From NCBI RefSeq assembly GCF_900155525.1, contig NZ_LT706945.1, forward strand, positions 64,501 to 128,500: a stretch of 64,000 bases of DNA, written 5' to 3'. Both the position numbers and the translations under genes were made by a program. The DNA is from Mailhella massiliensis. GTDB taxonomy: Bacteria; Desulfobacterota; Desulfovibrionia; Desulfovibrionales; Desulfovibrionaceae. The notes beneath the pieces were generated by a model that did not search any database, was not told the origin of the DNA, and saw only the letters and a list, made by a program, of their open reading frames with translations. Positions 36,867 through 46,234 of this stretch are shown here, piece after piece (the first letter of the stretch is position 1; every line of letters begins with the position of its first letter).

Positions 36867-39800
36867 ATGAGCATGGATACGACGAACGAAACTGGCTCCC
36901 GTTTTATCATGACCGGCGCGGATATCGTGCGCATGGGCGAACCCGCGGAAATGCTGGTGGGCGGCAAGAACTACAATACCGCCCTGATCAGCCGCGTGGA
37001 AGGCATCCGTACCCCGCAGTTCCGCGCCATCCCCGCCACGGCCTTTCATGTGGTGCTTGATGAAAGCCGCGTGAACGCCGCTCTTATTTACGACGTGGTG
37101 GACAGAGCCCTTTCCGAGGTGGACTGGACCGCTCCGGCCGTTGCTTCCGACCACGGATTTTTCGGCAACTTCGTGCGCCGTGCCGCCGCCGAAATACGCG
37201 AGCGCGGAGCGGGCAAGAGCGCCAGTACCTGCCTGCGCGATTTCGTGAATCAGGTGGTGCACGGCTTTGCGGAATCGCGCGAGAACATCGACCAGCTGCG
37301 CCGTCGTTCCATGCTGGTGCAGGCCGCCATCTTGTCCATCAATCTTCCTGCCGAAGTGGATGAGGCCGTGCGCCGTGCCTACCGCGACATGTGCGACGAG
37401 GCCGGAGAAGGGGAATTCCCCGTGGCCGTGCGTTCCTCCGCCGCCGGAGAAGACTCCCGCAAGAAGGCCTTCGCCGGTCTGCAGGATACCTTCCTGAATA
37501 TTACCGGTGAGGACGCCGTGGCCGAAGCCTACCTCTGGGACTGCGCCTCCGCCTACAATCTGCGTTCCATGACCTACCGGCGCGAAGCCATTCTCGACGC
37601 CGTGGCCCACGCCGAAAAGGAGGGCGATCCTTCCATTGCGGAAGCGGCCCGCAAGGAATGGGCCATTGAAAATACGGCGCTTTCCGTGTGCATCATGCGC
37701 ATGATCCGTCCCGTGGTGGCCGGTACCGCCTTTTCCGCCGATACGGCCACGGGCTGCCGCGGCACCTCGCGCAACGATCTGGTGAGCATCGACTCCAGCT
37801 ACGGACTCGGGGAATCCATCGTGGGCGGCATGGTGACGCCCGACAAGTTCTATGTGTTCCAGCGTGACGACGGCACCGACGTGGTGCTGCGTTTCATGGG
37901 CCGCAAGACCGTGCGCATGGTGTACAATGAAGAAGGCGGCGGCACCCACATCGAACCCGTTCCCGCCGATGAAGTGAACCAGTGGGCCCTTGGGGAAAAT
38001 CAGCCCATTGAGGTGGCCCAGGGCGTGCGAGCCATCAGCCGTGCCTACGGCGGCATCATCATGGATACGGAGTTCTGCATCGACGACAAGCAGCGTCTCT
38101 GGTTCGTGCAGGCCCGCCCGGAAACGCGCTGGAATGCGGAACTCGACGAACACCCCCACACCATTTTCATGCGCCGCAAGGAAGTGGCGCCCGAAGCCGC
38201 GGCCAAGGGCGAGGTTCTTCTTTCCGGCAACGGCGCTTCCCGCGGCGCGGGACAGGGTACGGTGCGCTTCCTGCGTTCCGCCCTTGAACTGAACCGCATA
38301 CACCCCGGCGATATTCTTGCCGCCGAACGTACCGATCCCGACATGGTGCCCGGGATGCGCGTGGCTTCCGCCATTATCGCCAACGTGGGCGGCGACACCA
38401 GCCATGCGGCCATTAGCTCCCGTGAACTGGGCATTGCCGCCGTCATCGGCGTGCAGAATCCCCTTGCCATGCGTGCCATGGACGGTATGCCCGTTACCGT
38501 GGACGGCACGCGCGGCCTTGTATATCGCGGACTTCTGCCTCTGTGCGACGTGGGCGGCGAGCTCGACATCGCCAAGCTTCCCAGAACGCGCACGCATGTG
38601 GGCATAGTGCTGGCCGACGTGAATCAGGCCCTGTTCCTTTCCCGCCTGCGCGGCGTGCCCGATTTTGAAGTGGGACTTCTGCGTGCGGAATTCATGCTGG
38701 GCAACATCGGCGCGCATCCCGCGGCCCTGGAAGCCTACGACAACGGCACGCTGGAAGGCTTTGTGGAACGCCGTCTCGCCGAACTGGAAGACCAGGTCAG
38801 CCGCCGCGTTTCCGAGCAGATCGCCGTGGGCCAGGTACATGCTCCCTTTGCCGAAGTGCAGCTCAAGCCCTATGTGGTTCAGCTCATGGACATGGCCTCC
38901 CTCTATGCCAATACCTCCAGCGTGCCCCGTGCGGAAGCGCTCATGGCGGAATACATGCAGCGCGCCGAAATGAACCGCGAGCTTCTGCAGACTTCCGACG
39001 ATCTGCGCACGCATATCCGTGCCGTCATGGGGGCGGACGAACCCGGCTCCACGGTGACGGAAGAAGAGGTGAAGGCCGCCATGGCCGCCGCTTCCAAGAA
39101 GCCTCTGGTGCAGGAAGTTCTGGTGCGCATAGGGGCCATACGCCGCAGCGTGGCCGCCCGCACGCGCCTCGGCAAGGAAATAGAGGAAGTACGCAGCATT
39201 CCTGAAAAGATCGAGCAGCTCATCGTGACCAACGGCCATGTGAGCGGCCGCGATCACTATATCCGTACCCTGGGCCGCAACCTTGCCCTCTTCGCCATGG
39301 CCTTCTACGGCAAGGACATCGTGTACCGCACCACGGACTTCAAGAGCAACGAGTACCGCAACCTGCTGGGCGGCTGCCTGTTCGAGCATACGGAAGACAA
39401 CCCCATGCTCGGCTACCGCGGCGTTTCCCGCGATATTCACGACTGGGAAATCGAAGCCTTCAAGCGTGCCCGTACCCTGTACGGCGGCACCAACCTCATG
39501 CTCATGCTGCCCTTCGTGCGTACGCTGGAACAGGCCCGCTCCATGCGTGCCTATCTGGCCGACGTGCACGGCCTGAAGAGCGGCGAGGACGGGCTCAAGA
39601 TTCTGCTCATGTCGGAACTGCCTTCCAACGCCATTCTGGCGCGTCAGTTCATCAGCGAGTTCGACGGCTTCTCCATCGGCTCCAACGACATGACGCAGAT
39701 GGTGCTTGCCACGGACAGAGACAACGCGGAACTCACGCATATCTACGATGAGGAAGATCCCGCCGTCATCTGGGCCATACTCACCACCATCTTCACCGGT

Positions 39801-40325
39801 CAGAAGTTCTGCAAGAAGGTGGGCTTCTGCGGACAGGGCGTGGCCAACAGCGCCATCCTGCGCGGCATGGTGGCCATTGCGGGCATTGTGTCCGCCTCCG
39901 TGGTACCCGATACCTACATGCGCACCAAGGCCGACTTCGCAGCCGTGGAAGCGGAACATATTCCCAGTTCCGGCCTCGGTGCATGGCTCAGCCGTCAGCA
40001 CTGCGCCAAACTGCGCGCGCTTCTGGAAAAGCACGGCTATGCCGAGGCTGCCGGGATTAAGGAGCCGGAAGGCTTCCGTACCTGGTATGATGAGGAGGTG
40101 GGCCGCCTGCACAAGGAACTTTCCGCCTGCTTCAGCACGCCGTTTGAACACGACGCGCGTCATAAGCTTGCGGAATTCCGCAGAACCTTCCACAAGCCCG
40201 TGACCTATGCGGCCTGGGACTGGGATGCTACGGTGTTCGACGCCCTTCAGCAGGCGGGATTCGCAAGCTGGGAGGAACAGGCCGAGGCTCTCAGAATTCA
40301 GCAGGAAAAATTCGCGGCCGAGTAA
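36867..40325 (+). CDS. PEP synthase-type pyruvate, water dikinase (long form)
   Basis: A 1152-residue member of the PEP synthase/PPDK family, which makes PEP from pyruvate with ATP. The ATP-grasp domain is at about 20-430 (GGKNYNTALISRV, FPVAVRSSAAGEDS, FAGLQDTFLN), the phosphohistidine domain has GGDTSHAAISSRELG with His513, and the C-terminal PEP/pyruvate barrel has MLPFVRT, SIGSNDMTQMVLATDRD and FCGQG with Cys988. It is much longer than PpsA of E. coli (~790) owing to inserts between the domains and a ~130-residue tail; such long forms occur in Desulfovibrio relatives. It is cotranscribed with, or just after, GAPDH and ends at a terminator. Confidence 0.9.
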   Translation: MSMDTTNETGSRFIMTGADIVRMGEPAEMLVGGKNYNTALISRVEGIRTPQFRAIPATAFHVVLDESRVNAALIYDVVDRALSEVDWTAPAVASDHGFFGNFVRRAAAEIRERGAGKSASTCLRDFVNQVVHGFAESRENIDQLRRRSMLVQAAILSINLPAEVDEAVRRAYRDMCDEAGEGEFPVAVRSSAAGEDSRKKAFAGLQDTFLNITGEDAVAEAYLWDCASAYNLRSMTYRREAILDAVAHAEKEGDPSIAEAARKEWAIENTALSVCIMRMIRPVVAGTAFSADTATGCRGTSRNDLVSIDSSYGLGESIVGGMVTPDKFYVFQRDDGTDVVLRFMGRKTVRMVYNEEGGGTHIEPVPADEVNQWALGENQPIEVAQGVRAISRAYGGIIMDTEFCIDDKQRLWFVQARPETRWNAELDEHPHTIFMRRKEVAPEAAAKGEVLLSGNGASRGAGQGTVRFLRSALELNRIHPGDILAAERTDPDMVPGMRVASAIIANVGGDTSHAAISSRELGIAAVIGVQNPLAMRAMDGMPVTVDGTRGLVYRGLLPLCDVGGELDIAKLPRTRTHVGIVLADVNQALFLSRLRGVPDFEVGLLRAEFMLGNIGAHPAALEAYDNGTLEGFVERRLAELEDQVSRRVSEQIAVGQVHAPFAEVQLKPYVVQLMDMASLYANTSSVPRAEALMAEYMQRAEMNRELLQTSDDLRTHIRAVMGADEPGSTVTEEEVKAAMAAASKKPLVQEVLVRIGAIRRSVAARTRLGKEIEEVRSIPEKIEQLIVTNGHVSGRDHYIRTLGRNLALFAMAFYGKDIVYRTTDFKSNEYRNLLGGCLFEHTEDNPMLGYRGVSRDIHDWEIEAFKRARTLYGGTNLMLMLPFVRTLEQARSMRAYLADVHGLKSGEDGLKILLMSELPSNAILARQFISEFDGFSIGSNDMTQMVLATDRDNAELTHIYDEEDPAVIWAILTTIFTGQKFCKKVGFCGQGVANSAILRGMVAIAGIVSASVVPDTYMRTKADFAAVEAEHIPSSGLGAWLSRQHCAKLRALLEKHGYAEAAGIKEPEGFRTWYDEEVGRLHKELSACFSTPFEHDARHKLAEFRRTFHKPVTYAAWDWDATVFDALQQAGFASWEEQAEALRIQQEKFAAE

Positions 40326-40441
40326 TGCCGCAGGGAGGCCCTCCGGGGCCTCCCCCGCGCAGGAGCAGGCGCGTTTTCCGGCCTTTGGCCGGACTGTTCC
40401 GACATGAGGCGGATACCGGCGTTTTTCCGCCTTCTCAGACG

Positions 40442-40476
40442 GCCGGCCCTTTCCCCCGAAGGGCCGGCTTTCGTTT
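40442..40476 (+). terminator. Terminator of the PEP synthase gene
   Basis: GCCGGCCCTT pairs with AAGGGCCGGC, then TTTCGTTTT. Confidence 0.78.
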
Positions 40477-40479
40477 TAA

Positions 40480-41172
40480 GACTGAAAACTCCCCGCTATG
40501 CGGGGAGTTCCAAAAAGGCGAAGCCTTTACATAAGTTAAAAAAGGGGTTCCTTTGTGAGATAACCAGTTGTCTCGACTCGAAATCTATACACAAAGGAAC
40601 CCAATAATGAATGACCAGAGTTTAAACCATACCCGTTGGAGCTGCAAGTATCACATCGTTTTCGCTCCGAAATTCAGACGCAAGCTGGTATACGGAAGGT
40701 ATCGCAGAACGATCGGCGAATTTCTGAGAAAACTGTGTGAATACAAAGGAATAGAGATAGTGGAAGCAAATGCGTGTGTGGACCATATTCATATGTGCGT
40801 CAAGATTCCGCCCAAGTATAGCGTGGCGCAGATCATGGGGTATTTGAAAGGGAAGAGTTCTCTGATGATATTCGAGAGTTTTCCGCATCTGCGCTACAAG
40901 TTCGGCAATCGCCATTTCTGGTGTACCGGTTATTTTGTCAGCACGGTGGGAGTAAATGAGGCGACCATCATCAAATATGTGAGAGAGCAGGAAGAACGAG
41001 ACAAAATAACAGACCAGTATAGCCTGGTAGAACGGCCCGTCAGCTCGTTTACGAGCAGCAGGAAATAACTCTTCGGCAAGAGTCGAGACAGAGCCCTCTT
41101 AAGAGGGCAGCCGGGTAACAGACCCTTATAGGGTCAAATCAAACCGCCCCTTGAAGGGGCGGTCCTGACTTT
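40480..41172 (+). mobile_element. IS200/IS605-family insertion sequence (IS200 group)
   Basis: A single-transposase element without terminal inverted repeats. The left end has the hairpin AACTCCCCGC/GCGGGGAGTT (40487-40509). The 5' leader has a long-range stem GGGTTCCTTTGTG (40545-40557) with CACAAAGGAACCC (40590-40602) that hides the ribosome-binding site. The right end carries several hairpins, the last at 41144-41162 (CCGCCCC/GGGGCGG). Exact ends need comparison with an empty site. Confidence 0.85.
40607..41068 (+). CDS. tnpA: IS200-type Y1/HUH transposase TnpA
   Basis: A 153-residue Y1 transposase that cuts single-stranded DNA at the IS ends. Seen: the start WSCKYHIVFAPKFRRK, the HUH pair in VDHIHMCVKI, and the nucleophilic tyrosine in VREQE context after WCTGYFVSTVG. 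Full length for the IS200 group, with no obvious disruption, so it may be active. Its RBS lies within the leader stem, which is the known brake on translation from outside transcripts. Confidence 0.93.
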   Translation: MNDQSLNHTRWSCKYHIVFAPKFRRKLVYGRYRRTIGEFLRKLCEYKGIEIVEANACVDHIHMCVKIPPKYSVAQIMGYLKGKSSLMIFESFPHLRYKFGNRHFWCTGYFVSTVGVNEATIIKYVREQEERDKITDQYSLVERPVSSFTSSRK

Positions 41173-41335
41173 TCCGTAGTAATTCATCACAGAGTCCTGC
41201 AATATTTTCATACAGAAAAATAACAATGTTGCTTGACCGTACGGAGCTTTTTTCCATCATGGAAGAATGGATGATTTTTGGAGTGCCGCTTTGCGGCCTT
41301 CCGTAATCGGGTATTTCCATGCATGGAGGAACAAA

Positions 41336-42585
41336 ATGAGAAGAAGCAGTATTGCTGCGGCCGTTCTGATGGCGTTCTGGCCGCGCCCGCCTGCGGAGCG
41401 GAGGGGAAGAAGGATGAGGCGCTTCATGAGGCGTGCCGGAATGCCGTTCCTGAATATGTGGAGCTTTTCAAATCCATCATCAATATCGATTCCGGTTCGG
41501 AGGATGTGAAGGGGCTTAACCGGAAAAAGGATTTTCTCGTCGATTATCTGAAAAAGCTCGGCGCCGAAGTGGAAACCGTGGAAGCCGCGGGTGACAGAAA
41601 GGGGACCAGCAACATCATTGCACGCATACGCGGCAAGGGAAAGGCCAGAATACTGCTGTGCAGCCATTATGATACGGTGTGGCCTGCCGGAGAGGCCGCG
41701 GCGCGCCCCTTCCGCATGGAAGAGGGGAGAATGTTCGGCCCCGGTGCGGGAGATACGCAGAGCGGCGTTGCCGGAAGCATTATCGTTTTGCGTATTCTGA
41801 AGACGCTGAACTACGACGATTTCAACGTCATTACGCTCTTTCTCAATGCCGATGAGAAACTGGGATCCGCAGGAGCGAAGGAACAGCTTCTCCGGGAAGC
41901 GGCCCGGCATGACGTGGCCTTTTCCACGGAAGGCGGCGGAGCGGACGGAGAAAGCGTGGCCGTCAGTTGCCGCGGCGGCAGCGACGCCGTACTGACGGTA
42001 AAGGGAAAGCGTGCGCACTCCGGCCGGCCGCATCTCGGCCATAATGCCGGTGTCGAGCTGGTGCGCCAGATAAACAACATGCTGGATCTGGCCGATAAGG
42101 AAAAGCGTACCGACTGTACCTGGACCATGGGCAGCTTCGGTACCAATACCAACGTCGTGCCCGACAGCGCCACGGCGGTCATGGACATTCGTGCGGCAAG
42201 CCTTGCCGAGTTTGAACGGGTGAAGACGGAACTGATGAAGCGCTCCGCGCAGGTGACGGATAAGGGCTGCACGGTCGAGCTGAAATTCACGCTGGGCAAG
42301 CCGCCCTTTGAATACAGCAGTTCCACGGCGGTTCTGGCCGATGCGGCGGAACGTATTTATGCGGAACTCGGGCGTACGCTCGTCAAAATGCATGTTCCGG
42401 CAAGTTCCGACGCCAACTGGATTTCTCAGGAAATCCCCACGCTGGAAGGACTCGGCATCAGCAACGCCAATCCCCATCAGAAGGATGAATTTTCTTCGGT
42501 CAAACCTGCGCCGGACCGCTTTTATCTGCTGGCCAGGCTGATTCAGGAAACCTGCCGGGGCAATACCGTGCCGCTTGGTGAATAA
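41336..42585 (+). pseudogene. M20 family peptidase (glutamate carboxypeptidase-like), frameshifted near the signal peptide
   Basis: The body (41390-42585) is an M20 zinc peptidase like carboxypeptidase G2: LLCSHYDTVWPAG, GAGDTQSGVAGSI, FLNADEKLGSAG, STEGGGADGE, RAHSGRPHLGHN, and an end NPHQKDEFSSVKPAPDR. The best start (ATG 41336, with GGAGGA 6 nt upstream) gives a signal-like MRRSSIAAAVLMA in another frame; the frame of the body continues it as VLAAPACGAEGKKDE from about 41371. One missing base between 41336 and 41400 joins them. The only in-frame ATG (41323) gives a non-signal N terminus. The normal active-site Glu-Glu pair reads ADEK, so activity is doubtful too. Confidence 0.7.
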
Positions 42586-42800
42586 GAAGCCTTTACTGCG
42601 TTATCAGCCGTAAGGACAGGAAAAAGGGGACCGCAGCGCACGCACCGCGCCGCAGGTTCCTTTTTTGCATCCGATCCGGCGCGCAGTCCGTATGCGGATA
42701 CGGAGGCGTGATGTCTCGAGAGGCTGCGGCGACGCCGAAAGTCCTGCCGGGAACCGGACTCGTGTCGGGCGAAGGGGCGGGAGGGAAGGAGGCTCCGCAG

Positions 42801-42836
42801 AAAAAGAGGCCGCCGGACATGTTCCGGCGGCCTCTG
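42801..42836 (-). terminator. Terminator of the PutP-like gene
   Basis: On the minus strand AGAGGCCGCCGG pairs with CCGGCGGCCTCT, then TTTTCTG follows. It lies 25 nt after the stop of the sodium symporter gene. Confidence 0.85.
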
Positions 42837-42860
42837 GTATTTCCGAGGGGGAAAACGGGG

Positions 42861-44393
42861 TTACTTCGTGCCGTTCACGGCGTCGAATTCTTCCTGAATT
42901 TCCTTCTCCGGTTCGCCGGTCATGAGACTGACCACCACGATGGCGGCGCAGGCCGCGAGGAAGGCGGGCAGAAGTTCATAGATGCCCCACACGCCGCCCA
43001 TGGGCTTGACGAGGTACTTCCATACAAAGACCATGATGCCGCCCACGGCCATGCCGGAAAGCGCACCCCAGCGGTTGCAGCGCTTCCAGAACAGGGCGAA
43101 GAGCATGACCGGGCCGAAGGACGCGCCGAAGCCCGCCCAGGCGAAGGAGACGATCTGGAAGATGGAGCTTTCCGGGTCGCAGGCGATGACGGTACCGATG
43201 ATGGAGATGAGCAGCACGGTGCCGCGCGCGGAAATCATGGTGAACCTGTCGGTCATCTGAATGCGGAGCACGCCCTTGAAGAGGTTTTCCGACACGCTGG
43301 AGGCCGCGGCCAGAAGCTGACCGGAAGCCGTGGACATGGTGCTGGCCAGAATGCCCGCGAGCACAAGACCGGCCATGAAGGCGGGAATGACGCCGTAGGT
43401 GCTGAGCAGGCTGCTTATCTTGATGATGATGGTTTCCGCGGCGGAACCGGTCTGATAGGCTTCGAGGGCTCCGGCCTGAATCATGGCGTAGCCGATGACG
43501 CCGATGAAGATGGCGCAGCCCATGGCGATGACCACCCAGGTGGAGCCGATGCGGCGGGAAATGGCGATTTCGTCTTCATGGCGTATGGCCATGAAGCGCA
43601 GCAGGATGTGGGGCATACCGAAGTAGCCGAGCCCCCAGGCCAGCGTGGAGAATATGGTCAGGGTGTTGTATTCGGAAATGGCGTGGGTCACCACGTTGGT
43701 GGAGTGGGAAAGGCTGATGTAGCCTTCCAGACCGGCGGAAGCCTTCACCGCATCCCAGCCGCCGGCCACATGAATGCCGAAGGCCACGATGATGAACAGC
43801 GCAAGCGTCATGATGATGGACTGCACAAGGTCGGTCATGGAGGCGGCGAGGAAGCCGCCCAGAATGGTGTAGCCCGCAATGACCACGGTGCCGATGAGCA
43901 TACCGGTCACATAGTCGAGCCCGCACAGCGTGGAGAAGAGCTTTCCGCAGGAGGCGAATCCGGCGGCGGTGTAGGGGATGAAGAACACCACGATGACCAG
44001 CGCGGAAATGCCCACGAGCAGACTGCTCGTGTCATGGAAGCGGCGGGCGAAGAAGTCGGGAATGGTGATGGCATGGATTTTTTCACTGTACACGCGGAGC
44101 CGCCTTGCCACGATGAGCCAGTTCAGATAGGTGCCGATGGCGAGTCCGATGGCCGTCCATGCCGGTTCCGCAATGCCGGTGAAGAGGGCAAGTCCCGGCA
44201 GGCCCATGAGCAGCCAGGAGGACATGTCGGAGGCTTCCGCGCTCATGGCGGTGACGATGGGGCCCATCTTGCGGCCGCCCAGGTAATATTCGTGGGCGTT
44301 GTTGTTGCGTTTGGCGCAGACAAGGCCGATGTAGAGCATGAGAACAAGATAGATGCCGATGGCGATGTAGATGAATATCTGGTGATCGTTCAC
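42861..44393 (-). CDS. putP: Sodium/proline symporter (SSS family)
   Basis: A 510-residue solute:sodium symporter with about 13 helices. The PutP pattern is clear: LYLVL-like first helix, NNNAHEYYLGGRKMGPIVTAMSAEASDMSSWLLMGLPG, the WLIVARRLRVYSE segment, ITIPDFFARRF and FGASFGPVMLFALFWKRCNRWGAL. The Na+ and proline contact motif ASDMSSW is intact. It starts at a GTG (44393) preceded by GAGAAG. It is a single gene ending at a strong terminator. Members may also carry other amino or organic acids, but proline is the best call. Confidence 0.9.
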   Translation of the reverse strand: MNDHQIFIYIAIGIYLVLMLYIGLVCAKRNNNAHEYYLGGRKMGPIVTAMSAEASDMSSWLLMGLPGLALFTGIAEPAWTAIGLAIGTYLNWLIVARRLRVYSEKIHAITIPDFFARRFHDTSSLLVGISALVIVVFFIPYTAAGFASCGKLFSTLCGLDYVTGMLIGTVVIAGYTILGGFLAASMTDLVQSIIMTLALFIIVAFGIHVAGGWDAVKASAGLEGYISLSHSTNVVTHAISEYNTLTIFSTLAWGLGYFGMPHILLRFMAIRHEDEIAISRRIGSTWVVIAMGCAIFIGVIGYAMIQAGALEAYQTGSAAETIIIKISSLLSTYGVIPAFMAGLVLAGILASTMSTASGQLLAAASSVSENLFKGVLRIQMTDRFTMISARGTVLLISIIGTVIACDPESSIFQIVSFAWAGFGASFGPVMLFALFWKRCNRWGALSGMAVGGIMVFVWKYLVKPMGGVWGIYELLPAFLAACAAIVVVSLMTGEPEKEIQEEFDAVNGTK

Positions 44394-44852
44394 GATACTT
44401 CTCGCAATGCGGAGGAAATTCAGGGGAAAACCGGAAGTCCGGGGCCGCGGACGCGCGTTTCCGGAGCCTGATGCGGCAGCGTCGCGGAATGTGCAGGGAA
44501 AGGACAGCCCCGCGTTTCAAAAGCGGACAGGAGCGCGGGCGTCATGCGCCCATGCGGCTCTTCGTGAAACGCGTCAGTTCACCGGGAGACTCCATGGCGG
44601 GATCAGACCGTCGCCGGCTGACTTTGGGAGGTGAGAGGTGTTCATGGCATATCCCTTGCGGAAAGGTTGAGGGCATATTCCCTTGGGGAACCATACGTCC
44701 TTTTTCAAAAAAATAAAATCAAAAAGTTTCGCGGGACGCGTTATGGAAAAGGGGAGTTTTCCCTTTTATGCAACAGAGCGAAACCAAAGGATATACCCGG
44801 GATTTCCGGCGGGGCGGAACGCTTTTTGCCTTTATGGACGGTGACAGAATTG
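44394..44852. other. Intergenic interval without recognised features
   Basis: 460 nt upstream of putP and downstream of folE2, both on the minus strand. It should contain the putP promoter. I see no supported gene or strong terminator-like hairpin in it. Confidence 0.45.
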
Positions 44853-45689
44853 TTATTTCTGCGCGCCGAGCGAGCGCTCTATGCTTGCAAAGGCATTGTG
44901 GCCGTGTATGGATTCCTCGCTTTCCACTTCCACGGAGAACCACGTCACATGGGTGTGGCTTTCGAGCTTGGCGGCCACGTTGCGCACCACGTCTTCCACG
45001 AACAGCGCGTTGTCGTAGGCCTGTTCGGTGACGAATTTTTCATCCGGTCTCTTGAGCAGCGTATGGATGGGGGCGGAACCCGAAGCCTCGGCAATATCGA
45101 TGAAGCCTTCCAGCCATTCGAAACGGCTCATGCGGACGGCCATGCGCACCATGGCCCGCTGGCCGTGGGCTCCGGCCCGGCTGATGGCCTTGGAACAGGG
45201 GCATACCGTGGTGACGGGCACTTCGAGTTCCAGCAGAAAACGCGGGCCCTCCCTGCCTTCCTCCAGTTCTCCGGTAAGACGGCAGAGATAGCGCACCGGC
45301 GCGGAGCGGCCCGAAACGGGGGCCTTGCGCATACGGAAATACGGAAAGCTGAACATGGCGTAGGCGCGCCGTGCATGAAGGCGCGTGAGCACGTCGGAAA
45401 GCAGGCGCTTCATGGAAGCGTAATCCAGCTCTTCGGCGCTTGCCTCACGCCAGTTTTCCAGAGCTTCCAGAAAGCGGCTCATGTGCGTGCCCTTGAACGC
45501 GGCGGGCAGATCGACCCCCATGTCCACGGAAGCCACGGTGTGCTGGCGGCCCCTGTCGCGGTCCTTGACCACGAGGGGCATTTCCACATGCTTGACGCCC
45601 ACGCGGTCGATATCCAGCGCGACGCTGGAAGGGCTGCTCTGAACGTCCGTCAGCGAGTGTTCGCATCCGGCGGGTGATGTCATGGTCAT
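44853..45689 (-). CDS. folE2: GTP cyclohydrolase I type IB (FolE2)
   Basis: Makes 7,8-dihydroneopterin triphosphate from GTP, the first step of folate and of queuosine-type pathways. The 278-residue protein has the FolE2 hallmark [15 protein letters not shown] (catalytic Cys), then [25 protein letters not shown] and the SIHGHNAFA end. FolE2 enzymes work with several metals and are often controlled by Zn supply. Its ATG overlaps the stop of nikR by 4 nt, so expression is coupled to a nickel regulator, which is unusual. Confidence 0.94.
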   Translation of the reverse strand: MTMTSPAGCEHSLTDVQSSPSSVALDIDRVGVKHVEMPLVVKDRDRGRQHTVASVDMGVDLPAAFKGTHMSRFLEALENWREASAEELDYASMKRLLSDVLTRLHARRAYAMFSFPYFRMRKAPVSGRSAPVRYLCRLTGELEEGREGPRFLLELEVPVTTVCPCSKAISRAGAHGQRAMVRMAVRMSRFEWLEGFIDIAEASGSAPIHTLLKRPDEKFVTEQAYDNALFVEDVVRNVAAKLESHTHVTWFSVEVESEESIHGHNAFASIERSLGAQK

Positions 45690-46144
45690 GCGTGCTCCTT
45701 ATGTTCGTGATCGTGGAAGATGTGACGCTCGGGGGCGGCCTCTATGGCGGTGAGGGAGCACGAGCTTTGCAGAACGCCGCGAGAGGAACGGAGCCTGTCG
45801 GCAAGTTCGGTGACGGCGGCGGCCGGACCCCGCAGGGCCATGGTTTCCAGGCAGTGATGTTCGTCCAGATGCACATGCATGGTGGCGAGCACCATGCCGT
45901 GAGCCTCATGCTGGAGGGAGGTGAGGCGACCGGGCAGGTCGTTGTCGTGATGGTCGTACACCAGCGTCAGCACACCCGCCACCGGCGCGTCGGGGTCGGA
46001 AACGATTTCTTCCGAAAGCTCGCGCCGTATGCAGTGGCGCAGCGCTTCGGAACGGTTGGCAAAGCCCTTGCGTTCGCTGTGCCTGTCGAAGGCGGTGAGA
46101 AGCTCACGCTCCAGAGACACCCCAAAACGTACCAGTTCGCTCAT
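45686..46144 (-). CDS. nikR: Nickel-responsive regulator NikR
   Basis: A 152-residue ribbon-helix-helix regulator. The N-terminal RHH domain is [38 protein letters not shown]. The C-terminal ACT-like domain keeps the high-affinity nickel ligands: His79 (LQHEAH), His90 and His92 (MHVHLDE) and Cys98 (HCLE), in the spacing of E. coli His76, His87, His89 and Cys95. The start at 46144 has GGGAGAA upstream. It is the first gene of a coupled pair with folE2. No nickel uptake gene is visible nearby. Confidence 0.93.
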   Translation of the reverse strand: MSELVRFGVSLERELLTAFDRHSERKGFANRSEALRHCIRRELSEEIVSDPDAPVAGVLTLVYDHHDNDLPGRLTSLQHEAHGMVLATMHVHLDEHHCLETMALRGPAAAVTELADRLRSSRGVLQSSCSLTAIEAAPERHIFHDHEHKEHA

Positions 46145-46234
46145 GATTTCTCCCTGTGGAAAAGCTTTTTTAGCAATACACCAGCAAGGCCCGCGTCTCA
46201 AGTGCCGCTTTTCCGGCGCGGTGTTTTGTGGCTT

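Noticed and set aside
35499-40193. 1564-codon open frame on the minus strand
   Set aside because: It is antisense to GAPDH and PEP synthase; the sequence is His/Gly/Ala-rich with no family motif, the usual shadow of GC-rich codon use.
41336-41400. Programmed ribosomal frameshift in the M20 peptidase
   Set aside because: No slippery heptamer or following stem is evident at the junction; a single lost base explains it.
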